Assembly (NCBI GenBank): GCA_029237695.1
Contig: CM055272.1
Location: 15,116,042 to 15,180,041 of the forward strand
DNA from: Conchocele bisecta
Taxonomy: Eukaryota > Mollusca > Bivalvia > Lucinida > Thyasiridae
DNA length: 64,000 bases
Direction: 5' to 3'
Shown: positions 33,871 through 45,236 of the stretch, piece after piece
Position numbering within the stretch: position 1 is the stretch's first letter
Layout of the letters: each line of letters begins with the position of its first letter
Program-made: the position numbers and the translations under genes
The notes under the pieces: model-generated
The model's database searches: none
What the model was told of the DNA's origin: nothing
The model's input: only the letters and a program-made list of their open reading frames with translations

Positions 33871-34086
33871 TATGTGGATCTGACTAGAGAAATATGGGAT
33901 TTGCGACTAGTGTAGCTCTTGATCAAATACATGTAGTACATTCCTGTAGCCTGATATCAATCTATATTTGATTGTTAGAAGCATGACAGGCGTTTCCTTG
34001 ATGGTATGTTAAACAGTGCAAATCAAAGGCTGATCTGGATCTACACTGGTCGCAAAACCCATAAGCCCCATTTCTCCAGCCGCATA
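33871..34086. repeat. MITE, GTGGCTGTGACTGGAG family, diverged
   Basis: Contains GATCTGGATCTACACTGGTC and AACCCATAAGCCCCATTTCT of the family. A clean copy at 35214-35446 has the full ends. Confidence 0.65.
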
Positions 34087-34138
34087 TATGTATGAGACAC
34101 AATCTGACATAACAAGCCTTATTTCATCTATGACCAGA

Positions 34139-34369
34139 ACCTGGTTTGGCCTCCATGTATGTCTTTGGTATTATAGTATGTGAGAGTTGAATCTGATTAT
34201 ACAACTTATAAGAGTAATATGATTATTCCTAGTCCTAGTACTTTTAGGGGAAGGGGCCAAGTGACTTTGGTGTGGTATGGACCCGACACCATAACAGGTT
34301 ATTCTAATTTCAGGGCTGTATATATATATTGTTTTCGATGTAAATATTCCGTTCTGATTTTGGAATTGG
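34139..34369 (+). mobile_element. SINE, internal fragment
   Basis: Runs from ACCTGGTTTGGCC to TCCGTTCTGATTTTGG of the SINE; the 5' head and tail are missing. Confidence 0.65.
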
Positions 34370-34579
34370 AGTTTTTGTAAATACAAGCAGTGTTGAAAAC
34401 AATTATTAAATAGTTTTCTTCAAATAGAAAATTAACCTGGCATTATGTTTTAGAGGTGGGTGGGGAATGATATTCAGTAAATTAAATCAGACAACATTTG
34501 CAAACACTGATGAGTGCATTGAGGGATAAACTGAAGCAATGTCGTGTATTTAATCGTACATACATCATCACATACTTAT

Positions 34580-34645
34580 GTCGTTTTTGCGAAGAATCAA
34601 TTTCCGTGTCAGTAAACACGGAAATCGATTCTTCGCAAAAACGGC
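34580..34645. repeat. near-perfect 30-bp-arm hairpin
   Basis: Arms GTCGTTTTTGCGAAGAATCA and complement continue through TTTCCGTGT, with a 6-base loop and two mismatches. It is not matched elsewhere in the window. Its size is compatible with a miRNA precursor or a tiny foldback element. Confidence 0.55.
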
Positions 34646-34766
34646 AGAAGTTTGGGTCAAAGTACAGAGACCACCAAATGACATTTGATGCGCCATATTT
34701 CATCAAAATCCAGTACATAATAAGGACAATATAACCGTATACATACTTTGAATTGGAGACGCTTTA

Positions 34767-35057
34767 GTAGCCTATTTCACCAATATTGCAAAGTATACTT
34801 TGAGGGAGCAATCATTTATTTTTCCTGAAATGCATTATTTCATATAGAACTAAGGACTGCATATATTTGATGATTAAAAGTATGCAGAATTATTAACTGA
34901 ATTTATTACATTATCACAGCCAAAATGGCTGTGATAATGTAATAAATTCAGTATAATAAAAATTAATATATTTATCCTTAAATTGAAAATTTCTCCCTCA
35001 AACAAAGTATACTTTGCTAGATAAGTATACCTTGCAATGTTGGTGAAATAGGCTACT
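34767..35057. repeat. MITE, GTAGCCTATTTCACCAAC family, copy 4
   Basis: Complete copy; the left arm lacks one GCAAAGTATACTTT block. Confidence 0.85.
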
Positions 35058-35213
35058 GGAAGTTTCAGCAATTGTTGTTTTTGTAACCATGTGATCATGC
35101 ACCTTGATACTGTATGTAACATTGCCATGCTTCTTTCTGTCTATGTTTGACCAACAGAGTGCATGCTGGGTACTTTTAATGGATGCCATCTTGTATAGCA
35201 AAGTCCTTGCTTA

Positions 35214-35446
35214 TATGTGGCCGTGACTGGAGAAATGGGGCTTATGGGATTTGTGACCAATGTAGCTCCTGATCAAATAGAAAACTCCTGTAGCCTGATA
35301 ACGAGCTATAATGCTTTTCAGAATTATGACGGGTGTTTCACTGATGGAATGGCGAACAGTGCAGATCCTGATCAGACTGTGCTGATCTGGATCTACACTG
35401 GTCGCAAAAGCCATAAGACCCATTTCTCCAGTCACAGCCACATATA
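35214..35446. repeat. MITE, GTGGCTGTGACTGGAG family
   Basis: Near-complete inverted repeat, TATGTGGCCGTGACTGGAGA to TCCAGTCACAGCCACATA. Frames on both strands translate to the same peptide because of the symmetry. Confidence 0.8.
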
Positions 35447-35538
35447 AGGACAGGTGGAAGACTCGGACCTACGACACTGACAATGGTCTATCAATATGCT
35501 ACCCCACCCACTCACTTATATAGAGACTGTACATTAAT

Positions 35539-35807
35539 TATGAGACATGTCCATGTGATTTTGTACTTTCAGACATCTGCGTAATTTCATGAAATACATT
35601 TACAAAATTTACAATATTTTCCGCAAATGGTGTCAAAAGTTGACAAAATTTTCAGAGTATATGCGGAATTATAATTGTGTATGTACTCTGAAAATGTTGT
35701 CAACTTTGACTTTATTTATGAAAAAATGTTGTAAATTTTGTAAACGTATTTAATGAAATTACGCAGATGTTCGAATTTACATAAAAATCACATGGCGTGT
35801 CTCATAT
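35539..35807. repeat. MITE, TATGAAACACGCCATGTGAT family, copy 3
   Basis: Full copy with central AGAGTATATGCGGAATTATAA palindrome region. Confidence 0.8.
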
Positions 35808-35995
35808 GATGTAGTCTATAGAAATGCATGAGTGGAATAACTTTTTGAAAATTACCATTTTCAAGGTCATAGGTCTGAGTCTCCTACAATGTATATAACA
35901 TACCTGAGCATATGCGTTAACCCATTTCATGCCGAGGATATGCCATTTTGATAGGGGAAAATCATAACTAATTTCTTTAAATGTGCTTAGCTGTA

Positions 35996-36173
35996 CAGTC
36001 AAACCTGTGAATAAAGACCAACCATGGGAAGTGAAACATCTGGTCTTTGTTCACAGGTGGTCTTTATACGCAGGGTTATTTATATAGTAATTGTGCCATT
36101 GGGACAACAAAAGTGTGGCCTTTACAGCCAGGTGATTGCTATTCAGAGGTGGTCTTTAACACAGGTTCGACTG
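35996..36173. repeat. Tc1-mariner-type MITE, CAGTCAAACCTGTGAATA, copy 1
   Basis: TA-flanked ends CAGTCAAACCTGTGAATAAA and CACAGGTTCGACTG, with AAAGACCA subterminal repeats. Copies at 39002-39180 and 40351-40543. Terminus type and TA duplication fit Tc1-mariner/pogo. Confidence 0.8.
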
Positions 36174-36900
36174 TATATGTCGTGACCACCATTTGAAAGG
36201 TTCAAATGAGTGGGCGCAACATATAAGTTATTGAGAAATAACAAAAAAATAAAAATAAAATCAAGACATTTAATCACCTTAGCTATATTTATATCAACAT
36301 ACTTATTCTAGTCAGGGTGGATGGACATTCAAACATAATTCCTTTCTAAATGTGATGGGGTATAACGTATATGTGAACATTGCCTCGTTACTGTACCCTA
36401 TACTGCGCATGGAGCGGCCAGCTTGGCCACCTTAGTGTGTTCAAGCCACTGGACAATTTCACCTCTTTTGGCGATTGAAAATGAACGGAAATGTGAAGTA
36501 GAACATGTGATACAATTAAACCCAGCCAGACTTTCAACAAGTTGTCACAACACGTACTTTTATTCAGAAAATAAAAAAACAAGCAAACACTTTCCTAAAA
36601 AAAAAAATAGTGATGGATTACGGCCTAGGGGTTAGAACATCAAAAATACTTTCATAGTATTTCCATCGCACTGGTCTGTTGGATGAGACTTTAAACTGTG
36701 CACATGTCCGTCTCTATATGACCTTAGCTGTTGCTGGGACGTTAAACCCATTCACTTTCACTTTTCAAAAATAAAAACCTGAAATTCTGCCTTTGTATAT
36801 TTTCAGTATAACCTGCAAGGCATATTCCACCCGAAGAAAATACAGCCTCAAGAGCTCTAGAAAAGCTAGAAAGAAACACTTATGACACGATTAAGGCCAT
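36174..36900. other. unassigned stretch
   Basis: Holds an arm related to 29646-29857 (36325-36490). No gene; the small frames near 36400-36630 have no motif. Confidence 0.4.
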
Positions 36901-37118
36901 TAACCCTTAGACCGCTACACACACAACTGTTGTCTGCTGTTGCTTTTGTATCTTGCCGTATTTCTCAATAAAAACATGGTTTGCAATGGAAATGATTCTG
37001 AAGTCCTGTGAAAGCATGTTGTAAATTATTCTAAAGTGCTGTCAAAACATGTTTTTGATGGTAAAAATGGAAAATAAACAGCAGACGATAAAAAATTAAG
37101 ATAGCGGTGTAAGGGTTA
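36901..37118. repeat. MITE, TAACCCTTAGACCGCTA family, copy 3
   Basis: Complete ends; the central hairpin is partly deleted. Confidence 0.8.
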
Positions 37119-37193
37119 ATAATGATATCAATGTTGTATTAGTGTTGAAGACATTGTTGTCCTCTATGTATGTCTACCTTGTATTTGTCTTCA

Positions 37194-37422
37194 CCCTTTC
37201 ACCCCTAGGCAACTGGAATGGATTTTGATATGTTAATTTTGCAACCAATCCAACCATCACAAAATGGTTTTTAGACTAGTCCATTTATGAAAAAAGGGTT
37301 GTTTTGTTCTCAAAAATATGAAAATTACTTTCAAAAAGTGCACACCCTGATGAGGATATCTCATCTGGATCTGCACTGTTTGCATAAACCGCTATAGAAG
37401 GCTTTCGGGTTCAAAGGGTTAA
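37194..37422. repeat. MITE, TAACCCTTTCA family, copy 2
   Basis: CTGGAATGGATTTTGAT arm and the GATGAGGATATCTCATC centre; ends in TTCAAAGGGTTAA. Confidence 0.7.
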
Positions 37423-37427
37423 CCATA

Positions 37428-37574
37428 TATAGAGAATAGTAGGCTAGTGTGTCTTGATATCAAGTTTATCAGGCAAGGCTAGGAATTCCAAGGCTTGTCG
37501 AGGAATGCCTACCATTTCCGAGCCGATCGAGCCTGATGAACTTGATATCAAAAGACACAGCATGCTATTCTATT
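37428..37574. repeat. MITE, AATAGTAGGCTAGTG termini, copy 2
   Basis: Inverted TGTCTTGATATCAAG arms with a short GC-rich loop region; the end motif is shared with 23061-23210. Confidence 0.6.
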
Positions 37575-37614
37575 TATCAGGTAACGTTTTTAGTTACATA
37601 AGCCTTGTTGTAAG

Positions 37615-37696
37615 GTCAATATGTGGTTTTATTGACCCTATAAAAGTGATATCGAGCTCAATATCACTTTTATAGTGTATAAAACCACGTATTGAC
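37615..37696. repeat. hairpin, GTCAATATGTGGTTTTAT arms
   Basis: Inverted arms of about 38 bp around GAGCTC; no second copy noticed. Confidence 0.55.
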
Positions 37697-37839
37697 AAAA
37701 AAAAAAGACAATAATTGTTTAATAAAAATCGAGAAAATTCCATGTACGTGTCAGCATTTTCAATACCGGTATATTTCTCCAGTTCCGAAATGTTTGGAAA
37801 TCGTCCATTCGCCATTTTGGTTAGTGAGAACGCTGGTTT

Positions 37840-38850
37840 TTTGTAACACGAAATGAGATTTGTTGAAATGTTTCATACGTCACAAATAGTCCTTTACAAA
37901 TTGTGCGCATTTATGACAGAAGCCCCACCACTAGGTCAATATAACTACATTTGTATTCGATATACTTTTCTCTGGTCAATGTCACTTTTTATTTGAAATC
38001 CTTCATCTGGAAAATCACATACATGGACTTATTTTGATGTATAATAATATGTATTATATGTTTGTATTACATGTTCTCCTGTCGTGTACACATGTATTAT
38101 CAGAATGCTACATTCAGCTGTGCATGTTATCAGTATTACTGTTGATCATGAAGCTTTTCGTTTTTATAAAAAAAATATTAACAATTTCATTACATGTGTT
38201 AATTTTTCAATCACAAAAAAACAACAAGATTTTTATTGAAAAAAAGAAAAAAAAAGAAGAAAAAAGAAAAAAAAAGAAAAAAAGGTATACCCCATATATC
38301 TATATGTATATATGACACTTGCATAATACATTCAAATACTCATAATAGAGAATGATAGAATGTAGAACTTACTTTATTCAAAAATACTGTTGCAACATTG
38401 TGTAAATACCCATATATTTGATTAATAGTGGAATCTTGTGTTCTGGACCAGCTCTGAGACGTTCTACCTTATCACAACTCTGTCTTTTATTTTGATATTA
38501 AACAAAAACGATAAGATATGTTTTGGTAATTACGAAATATGTTATACATATATTACATATATGTATTATTAATCTCCAAAACATTTCATAGAATGCTCAC
38601 AATCTACACACGACAGATGTTTTTGTTCTACACACGACGTATGTTTTTGTACAGTAGATTTTTTCCTAAGCAAAACATACAAGTAGTCTCTGACAATTTT
38701 CCATCGGAAATATTTTCCAAACACACTCTAGAACAGTGTGGCACCAGATCAGACTGTGCGGTTGCGCAGCCTGATCTGGTGCCACACTGATCGCACACTT
38801 CATAAGTCCATTTTTATCATAGAAAGTCACATAGCAACCAATATATGTCA
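37840..38850. other. unassigned AT-rich stretch with A-rich tract
   Basis: AAAAAG-type purine tract at 38216-38284. A short inverted repeat, GTGGCACCAGATCAGACTG, lies near 38740-38790. No gene. Confidence 0.45.
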
Positions 38851-38957
38851 ATTTATTTATTTAAATGGTGTTCAACGACCTGTCAGCCTATCAACAGCTA
38901 AGGTCATTGAAGGCCGGGCCAACGGGTTCGATCCCGTATTTATTCCGGTGAATTGGG
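38851..38957 (-). mobile_element. SINE 3'-end fragment with poly-G
   Basis: Carries CAACAGCTAAGGTCATTGAA and GGTTCGATCCCGTATTTA of the SINE's 3' part. A poly-G run follows at 38958-38975. Confidence 0.6.
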
Positions 38958-39001
38958 AGGGGGGGGGGGGGGGGGAACGTGATAGGGTGACACAAAATGT
39001 G

Positions 39002-39180
39002 CAGTTGAACCTGTGCTAAAGGCCACCTCCGAATAACAATCACCTGTTTATAGCAGCCACGCTGTTGTTTTCCCAATTATTCAATTACTACATAAATGAA
39101 ACTGTGAAAAAAGACCACATGTGAACAAAGGCCAGATTTGTTCCATTCCCATGGCTGGTCTTTTTTTGCACAGGTTTGAC
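39002..39180. repeat. Tc1-mariner-type MITE, copy 2
   Basis: Ends CAGTTGAACCTGTGCTAAAG and GCACAGGTTTGAC; related to 35996-36173. Confidence 0.7.
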
Positions 39181-39226
39181 ACCGTCGATCGGCATGTTGA
39201 TAGGATAGATGCTTTTTTTAGACATG

Positions 39227-39551
39227 TTTGTTTTGTTTATTGGTGTTTTAACCTGCTGCATTGGGGGGAAATTCCCAAAATCAGAACAGAATATTTACAG
39301 AGAGAAAAAATATATTCAGTCCCGAAATTATAATAAGCTGACCTGGTGCCAGGTCCATACCACACCAAGTCAGTTGGCCCCCTCCCCTAAAATAGGATTA
39401 CGACTAATCGTAATACTCACATAAGGGGTATAACCAGATTCAACTGTCACATACAAAATGCCAAAAATCAAACCATGTCTCCATTCGTAATTCCAGTAAG
39501 GATGAACCCTGATCGTTAAATTACCCATCACATGCTCCCACCTGCCACCCA
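39227..39551 (-). mobile_element. SINE with internal deletion
   Basis: Tail-side TTTGTTTATTGGTGTTTTAA joins directly to CCTGCTGCATTGGGGGG; the CAACAGCTAAGG block is missing. The head CCCACCTGCCACCC is present. Confidence 0.75.
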
Positions 39552-39679
39552 CTTATTTATAGACATGTGGAAAGAAACGAAAATGTAGTCTTTCTATAGT
39601 CAAAGTATTATATTTTATATTTTTTCTACATGTCTAAACTAGACGGTCGGTAAATCGGACAAATGCTCCCTGATGTTGT

Positions 39680-39985
39680 ATGGAAATTCAAAGTCCTTGA
39701 CCCTGGGTATTGGTGTAGTATGCTTATTAATCACAATAAATGGTGATCAATGAGTATACAATGTTTCAAGTTGATATCACAAGCGGTCACAGAGATATAA
39801 CAATTTTATAAACTTTTAACGTAAGCTTTTAAAAAAAATCCTAAGTCATTTGACCTTGGGCTCTTGGGCAGCAAGGGTAGGGTATACAATGAAAATATGG
39901 ATGGTGATCAATATGTAAATGAAGTTTCAAGTTCATATCCCAAGAAGTCACAGAGATATAGCAATTTGAAAAACTAACGGACGCC
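39680..39985 (+). repeat. TGACCTTG-containing minisatellite-like repeat
   Basis: Two to three units of about 140 bp contain CCTTGACCCTGGGTATTG or TTTGACCTTGGGC, GTTTCAAGTT, ATATC and GAGATATA. Followed by a C-rich run at 40006-40024. Confidence 0.5.
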
Positions 39986-40350
39986 GGACAAAGCGGTAAC
40001 CATATGCCCCCCCCCCACCCCCCTATGTTATCTCCACAAAAACTGATCACTTGCGGAACTAGAGACTGAAAGTTGCATATTTTCTCAATCATCATCCAGA
40101 GGCAAATGTACTGTGATGGTGCAAACCCATTCCCATCCATACGTTTTCTCTAGAATAAATACTGTTTGAAACTCCCAGAAAAAATTGTACGAAACTGGTG
40201 GCCATCTGGTCACTGCTACCTAACTGTTGGAACTAAAGATAATAGCTGCCGTATTCATACGTACGAAATGTCTTGATTCGTATTTTCCAGAATTTAACTG
40301 ATAAAACTGTCAGAGCCCAAAAATGTGAAAACTATAGAAAATAGTATATA

Positions 40351-40543
40351 CAGTCGAACCTGTGACAGTCGAACCTGTGTTAAAGACCACCTCCGAATAT
40401 CAATCACCTGGCTGTAAAGGCCACATTTTTTTTGTCCCAAAGGCACAATTACTATATAAATGACCCTGCGAATAAAGACCACCTGTGAACAAAGGCCAGA
40501 TTTTTTACTTCCCATGGCTGGCCTTTATTCACAGGTTTGACTG
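40351..40543. repeat. Tc1-mariner-type MITE, copy 3
   Basis: Starts with a duplicated terminus, CAGTCGAACCTGTGACAGTC, and ends ACAGGTTTGACTG next to TA. Confidence 0.75.
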
Positions 40544-40868
40544 TACATGTATAAAGTTTTAGATACAAAGCAAGACAGACCAAAATGCCATAGGATAAGT
40601 TGGCACAGGGCACTATTTTCTTGGTCGTACTCGCCGTTTAGGCGTAGCACGACAATATGGCTAGCTGCCCCCATAGAAATTTGCGTGACATAATATGCTA
40701 TATCTCGAGGGAGATCACATATAAAAAGTATAATATATAATACTTTGACTATAGAATGATTACATGTTTTTTTCTACACATCTAAAAAAGTATAATACAC
40801 TATCCTATCAATATGCCGCTGTTTCTACCACCTCACAATACACCTTTGTATACATGGCAAGCTTTTCA

Positions 40869-41567
40869 CAGAACTCCAGATAAGTTGTGTATCTAAAGAG
40901 TATTATACCCCCATATTTCAAATTCAATGCATATTTTACTTTTACAAAATGTATTATTGATTTTCTTCCTTATTAAATAGGGAACATATGATAAAAACAA
41001 GAAATGCGTCTGTCGAACGCGGATGCCACCTGCAGCATATTTGAGAAACTGTGACAAAGTGGTTAACCGAAAAGTGTGACGGACGGACGGATGGACGGAC
41101 GGACGTTCTTACATTACTATACTTATGTGGCTTATCACATGTTAAATATTAGCCACATAAAACGATTTTTAGCCACATAAAACGATTTTTTAGGTGGCTA
41201 ATTGTAACCAACCCTATCCTTTACCAAGTCCATAACCCTGTGGGGCTAGCCACATAAGTACCCTAATGTGTGCCCGGACAGACGGACAGACGGACAGACG
41301 GACGGTCCAAACACTATATGCCACCCGTTTCTTCGAAACCCGGTGGCATAACAATAAAACATTTAAAAATTCACTTATTTGAGCTTTTTGCAGCTCAACT
41401 AAGTGAATTTTTCAACTTTATTACAGTATTTTCACTACTCAATTTGAAAATCAATGCGTATTTTCGCATTGCTGTGCATATTTTGTACTCCCACTTTTGA
41501 TAATCAATGCGTATTCTGATAAATAAGTGTGTAAAATACGCCAATACGCATCTTATCTGGAACTCTG
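40869..41567. repeat. MITE, CAGAGCTCCAGATAAG family, split
   Basis: Ends CAGAACTCCAGATAAG and CTTATCTGGAACTCTG; a hairpin AATTCACTTATTTGAGC near 41372. An unrelated insertion occupies about 40997-41350; the intact sequence is given by 46896-47240. Confidence 0.75.
40997..41350 (+). mobile_element. nested GGACGGAC/GGTGGCATAA element
   Basis: Starts ACAAGAAATGCGTCTGTCGA, has GGACGGACGG tracts at 41089-41105 and 41271-41306, an AGCCACATAA repeat block, and ends in CGAAACCCGGTGGCATAA. The same AGCCACATAA block flanks the assembly gap at 52 kb. Confidence 0.65.
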
Positions 41568-41691
41568 TTTTCATCATGCTAACGCCAATTGATGTTAATT
41601 GGTAACTGTTTAAAGTTATTGTGTATTCCATGTAATATAGCTTCCATCATTATAGTAATATTATTGTCGCACAATAAAAATGGAAGTTGTT

Positions 41692-41932
41692 ATTTGTGGC
41701 TATGACTAGAGAAATGAGGCTTATGGGAATTGTGAACAGTGTATATCCAGATCAGCCTGTGCATCCGCACAGTCTGATCAGGATATGCACCTTTTGCCAT
41801 TCCATCAATGAAACACCCCATGCTTCTAATAAGCATTATAGATCATAACCAGGCTACAGATGTGTCCTATTTCATCAGGAGCTACACTGGTCGCAAATCC
41901 CATAAGTCCCATTTCTCCAGTCACGGCGATAT
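41692..41932. repeat. MITE, GTGGCTGTGACTGGAG family
   Basis: Near-complete copy with GATCCAGATCAGCCTGTGC-like centre (41748-41785). Confidence 0.75.
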
Positions 41933-42014
41933 TTAAGTGATCACTTGGGGCAGAACTGCATTATAATTAAGAAAGAGGAGTTGGTGCTAGACAGGCTACG
42001 ACTCTATGGAACGG

Positions 42015-42222
42015 CAAATCTGCATAAACTCAAATAATTAATGCTAGCTCTAAATAATTAGAGAGCTTGCATTAAATATTTAGACCTAGCTCCAAGTTAT
42101 TTAGAGAGCTCTTCAAATGATTTGGAGCTAGCTCTAAATATGTAATGGTAGCTCTAAGTGCTAGCATTAACTATTTAGAGTTAGCATTAATTATTTGAGT
42201 TTATGTAGATTAGGCGTTCCAT
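42015..42222. mobile_element. palindrome-array element B (AGCTCTAAATA/TATTTAGAGCT)
   Basis: Ends ATGGAACGGCAAATCTGC and its inverse GCGTTCCAT, flanked by the diverged 8-mers ACGACTCT and ACAACTCC (6 of 8). The interior is about eight AGCTCTAAATA-type half-palindromes with GCTAGC spacers. The terminus resembles that of element A (ATGGAA.CG). Confidence 0.75.
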
Positions 42223-42289
42223 ACAACTCCGGTCATAGTCACAAATCTGGAACCTGCTTCGCTAAATATCATAGTCCAAAAAGTTTGTT

Positions 42290-42423
42290 CAGCCCTGAAA
42301 TTAGAACAACCCGACCTGCTGCCAGGTCCTCACTTAGACCCACTCCCTAACAGTAATATGTTTGGTACTAATCTTACTACTTTTATAATGGGCATAACTG
42401 GATTCAACTCTCAAGTAACAAGG
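42290..42423 (-). mobile_element. SINE fragment
   Basis: From TCAGCCCTGAAATTAGAAC to ACTGGATTCAACTCTCA of the SINE. Confidence 0.6.
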
Positions 42424-42430
42424 AAGACTT

Positions 42431-42678
42431 TAACCCGTTGAACCGGAAAGGCCGCTATATCGGTTTATGCAAACAGTGCAGATCCAGATGAGCCGGCTCG
42501 TAACGAGCCGTCTCATCCGGATCTGCACTGTTTGAAAGTAATTTTCTTATTTTTGTGAACAAAAAAAAGATCCCCTTTTTATAAATGGAATAGTCTGAAA
42601 ATCATTTTGCGATGATTGGATTGGTTGCAAAATAAACATATCACAGTCCATTCCAGTTCCTTAGGGTTGAAAGGGTAA
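42431..42678. repeat. MITE, TAACCCTTTCA family, copy 3
   Basis: Full ends TAACCCGTTGAA and TTGAAAGGGTAA; the centre is a perfect GAGCCGGCTCGTAACGAGCC-type palindrome. Confidence 0.75.
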
Positions 42679-42850
42679 AGAATGAAACAAAAAGATATAA
42701 CACATGTAAAGAATGCATGTGTGCAGTTACAGATGTCTTGAAAACTGTGGGAGGAGTGAACTGAACAGAACTACCAAAACAGTATATAATGTCTATATCC
42801 ATCACATATTTGCTTTCCATCTCATAAATACAAGCTTGATTATACGGAGA

Positions 42851-43196
42851 TCTACTTTCTTTTCCACGTTTTCTGGCGACGAAATTTTGGCTATTAAACA
42901 CATTAAATCTGAAATATATTTAAATGTAAGTACTTTTTCATCAATAGCAAAAAGTCACCCTCCTCAAAAAATAATTATTTTAAGGCTACAAAAAAATAAT
43001 GTTTAGATTCTCATCCCCGCCCGCCCCTAATAAAATGGCCCGCCGAAGGGTTTTTTATTAAAAAAAAAAAAAAAAAAAAATAATAAAAAAAAATAAAAAA
43101 ACATTTGGTAAAATTTACAAAAATGATGCGGCCTGCGTATTATGCCGCTCCCACAGCTTTTCACAGCACAATTCAGCAATTCAGCAACCCGGAAAC

Positions 43197-43240
<44 letters not shown>

Positions 43241-43736
43241 AGACTAGCAATACTTCAATATGAACTATTATTACAAAACACTATTGCATGCAACTGCGCC
43301 TTGCCATTCAACACCTCGTTTTAGTATTGCCTGAAATAAAAAAAAGTAAAAAATAAAAGTGTCCCACCCGCCCCATTTCTCCCCAAAATTTGGATGAGAA
43401 TCTAAACATTAAGTTTTTGTCGCCTAAGTTTCCTATGGGTATTTAACATGGCGGCTAAAAATAGATGTTTTTAAAATAATAATTTGTGGATCAATTTTAA
43501 AAATCTAACTTGTTTTCTTAGTTACAACATTTCCAAGCTATCTAGCCAGGTTTCGGAGACAATTTCCAATATGATTGGTTTTTCGACAGTCATAAATCAA
43601 TATTTCATGGAATTTCATCAAATAATTTTTATTTGGGAGGTTGATTTTTTGTTATTGATGGAAAAGTATTTATATTTAAATATTTTCTAGATTTAATGGC
43701 CAAAAGTTTGTCGGCAGAAAACATGGGACAGTAGGT
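42851..43736. repeat. MITE, CTACTGTCTGTTCCACG family, copy 2, split
   Basis: Arms correspond to 13009-13579, and the insertion 42981-43427 lies in the left half. Confidence 0.65.
42981..43427. mobile_element. nested element with TGTTTAGATTCTCATCC arms, poly-A and poly-C
   Basis: Inverted ends TAAGGCTACAAAAA and TTTTTGTCGCCTA, then ATGTTTAGATTCTCATCC and its inverse. The inside has a broken A tract at about 43056-43101 and an uninterrupted 43-base C run at 43198-43240. The proline-rich frame there is a by-product of the C run. Confidence 0.7.
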
Positions 43737-43830
43737 CTGAAGTCATCTAGTCACTTAAATATGGACAGCAGGGCCCTCTAGCCAGTTGGTGAGCCACCAG
43801 CTAGTTACATTTAATACTACCAATTGCTTT

Positions 43831-43986
43831 CCCGGCGGCCATTTCACTAAACTTTGTACGACTAAAATGTTCGTAAGTGCAAAATTATGATAGTCAGTAT
43901 ATGCAGCCTATGCTCAATAAATGTAAATCCTAAATTTGCACTTACAAACATTTTAGCCATACAAAGTTTAGTGAAACGTGCCTCTG
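43831..43986. repeat. MITE, GGGGGCCGTTTCACTAAAC family, copy 3
   Basis: Both ends present, central palindrome partly deleted. Confidence 0.7.
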
Positions 43987-44028
43987 CTTGGTGCCTGGCA
44001 TACAGGATAGGACTTTGGAACTACTGCT

Positions 44029-44340
44029 GTAGGTGATTTCACCAAAATTGCAAAGTATACTTATCTAGCCAAGTATACTTTGAGGGAGTAATCATTTATT
44101 TTTCCTGAAATGCATTATTTCATATAGAACTAACGACTGCATATGTTTGATGATTAAAAGTATGCAGAATTATTATACTGAATTTATTACATTAACACAG
44201 CCATTTTGGCTGTGATAATGTAATAAATTCAGTATAATAAAAATTAATAAATTTATCCTAAAATTGAAGATTTCTCCCTCAAAGTATACTTTGCTACATA
44301 AGTATACTTTGCAATGTAAATGTTGGTGAAATAGGATACA
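44029..44340. repeat. MITE, GTAGCCTATTTCACCAAC family, copy 5
   Basis: Complete but diverged at the left end (GTAGGTGATTTCACC). Confidence 0.8.
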
Positions 44341-44466
44341 GGTTACTGGTTCGTCTCGTAAGTCAATACCAACTGGCCCTTTCAATAGGGGGGACACTAT
44401 ATTAACAAACTTTACTCGCTTTTCTTGTTGATGATCATGTTAATGGCGGCAATAAAGCTATTAATT

Positions 44467-44830
44467 ACGGTCTGTTTCACGGAAACTGCCCATTTTTTAC
44501 GGCTCTATAAACCATGCAAAAACCTTCTTTTTTTCTTTTTTTTCGATATTAAATTTTATAAAAATTTTAGAATGAGCCTTTTTTTCTTTCTTTTTTTCAT
44601 GAAATTTTGTCAAATATTGATTTTATTACAAAAAAATAGCATGTAGCTTGGAAATGATCTAAGAATTTTAAATTTTGAAAAAGGGTCCACTATTTCTGAA
44701 ATTAGAAAAATGTTCCCATGTGGGTTGTGTTTGTTTCCGTAATAAAATCAATATTAGATTTTGATAAAATTTAACATTAGCGAAAAAATATTGTTTTAGC
44801 ATTGTTTATACACTTTATATAGCTGTGCGC
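44467..44830. repeat. MITE, CTGTTTCACGAAAGCTGCCC family, degenerate
   Basis: Left arm GGTCTGTTTCACGGAAACTG with diverged interior; the right end is not clear. Confidence 0.5.
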
Positions 44831-44868
44831 ACATAGTAAGATACTTTTTCTCAGACGACAGCTTACGT

Positions 44869-45236
44869 CGGGGTATGGGATCTCATGGTTTCCGAACAAT
44901 GTTTTCCGATGTGACGTAATCTGCGATGTCATTTTTACAGTAGATTATCTTTAAAATAATCCTAACAAATGGACGTATTTTGATGATATATAGTGCACCA
45001 AAGACAATGACTTACGCCTACATTCTATTTACATTTATGGTAACCGATTTTTCATTAAAATGAGAGAATTTCGAGATTAAAGCAAACTACAAAACAGGTC
45101 AAACAGTTTCTCATATGCTGTGCTATTTTTCATAAAAATTGGTTATTCCGTTAGAAAGATATAAGGAAATCAACTGTTCACATATTTAAAAACATGACGT
45201 AACGCCGTTCGGAAACCATGTGATCCCACACCCTGT
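44869..45236. repeat. inverted-repeat element, GGTATGGGATCTCATGGTTT
   Basis: Ends GGTATGGGATCTCATGGTTTC and GGAAACCATGTGATCCCAC are inverted copies; an internal GACGTAA occurs near each end. No coding. Confidence 0.65.

Noticed and set aside
43142..43324. Proline-rich protein
   Set aside because: The proline run is the translation of a 43-base C homopolymer inside a transposon.
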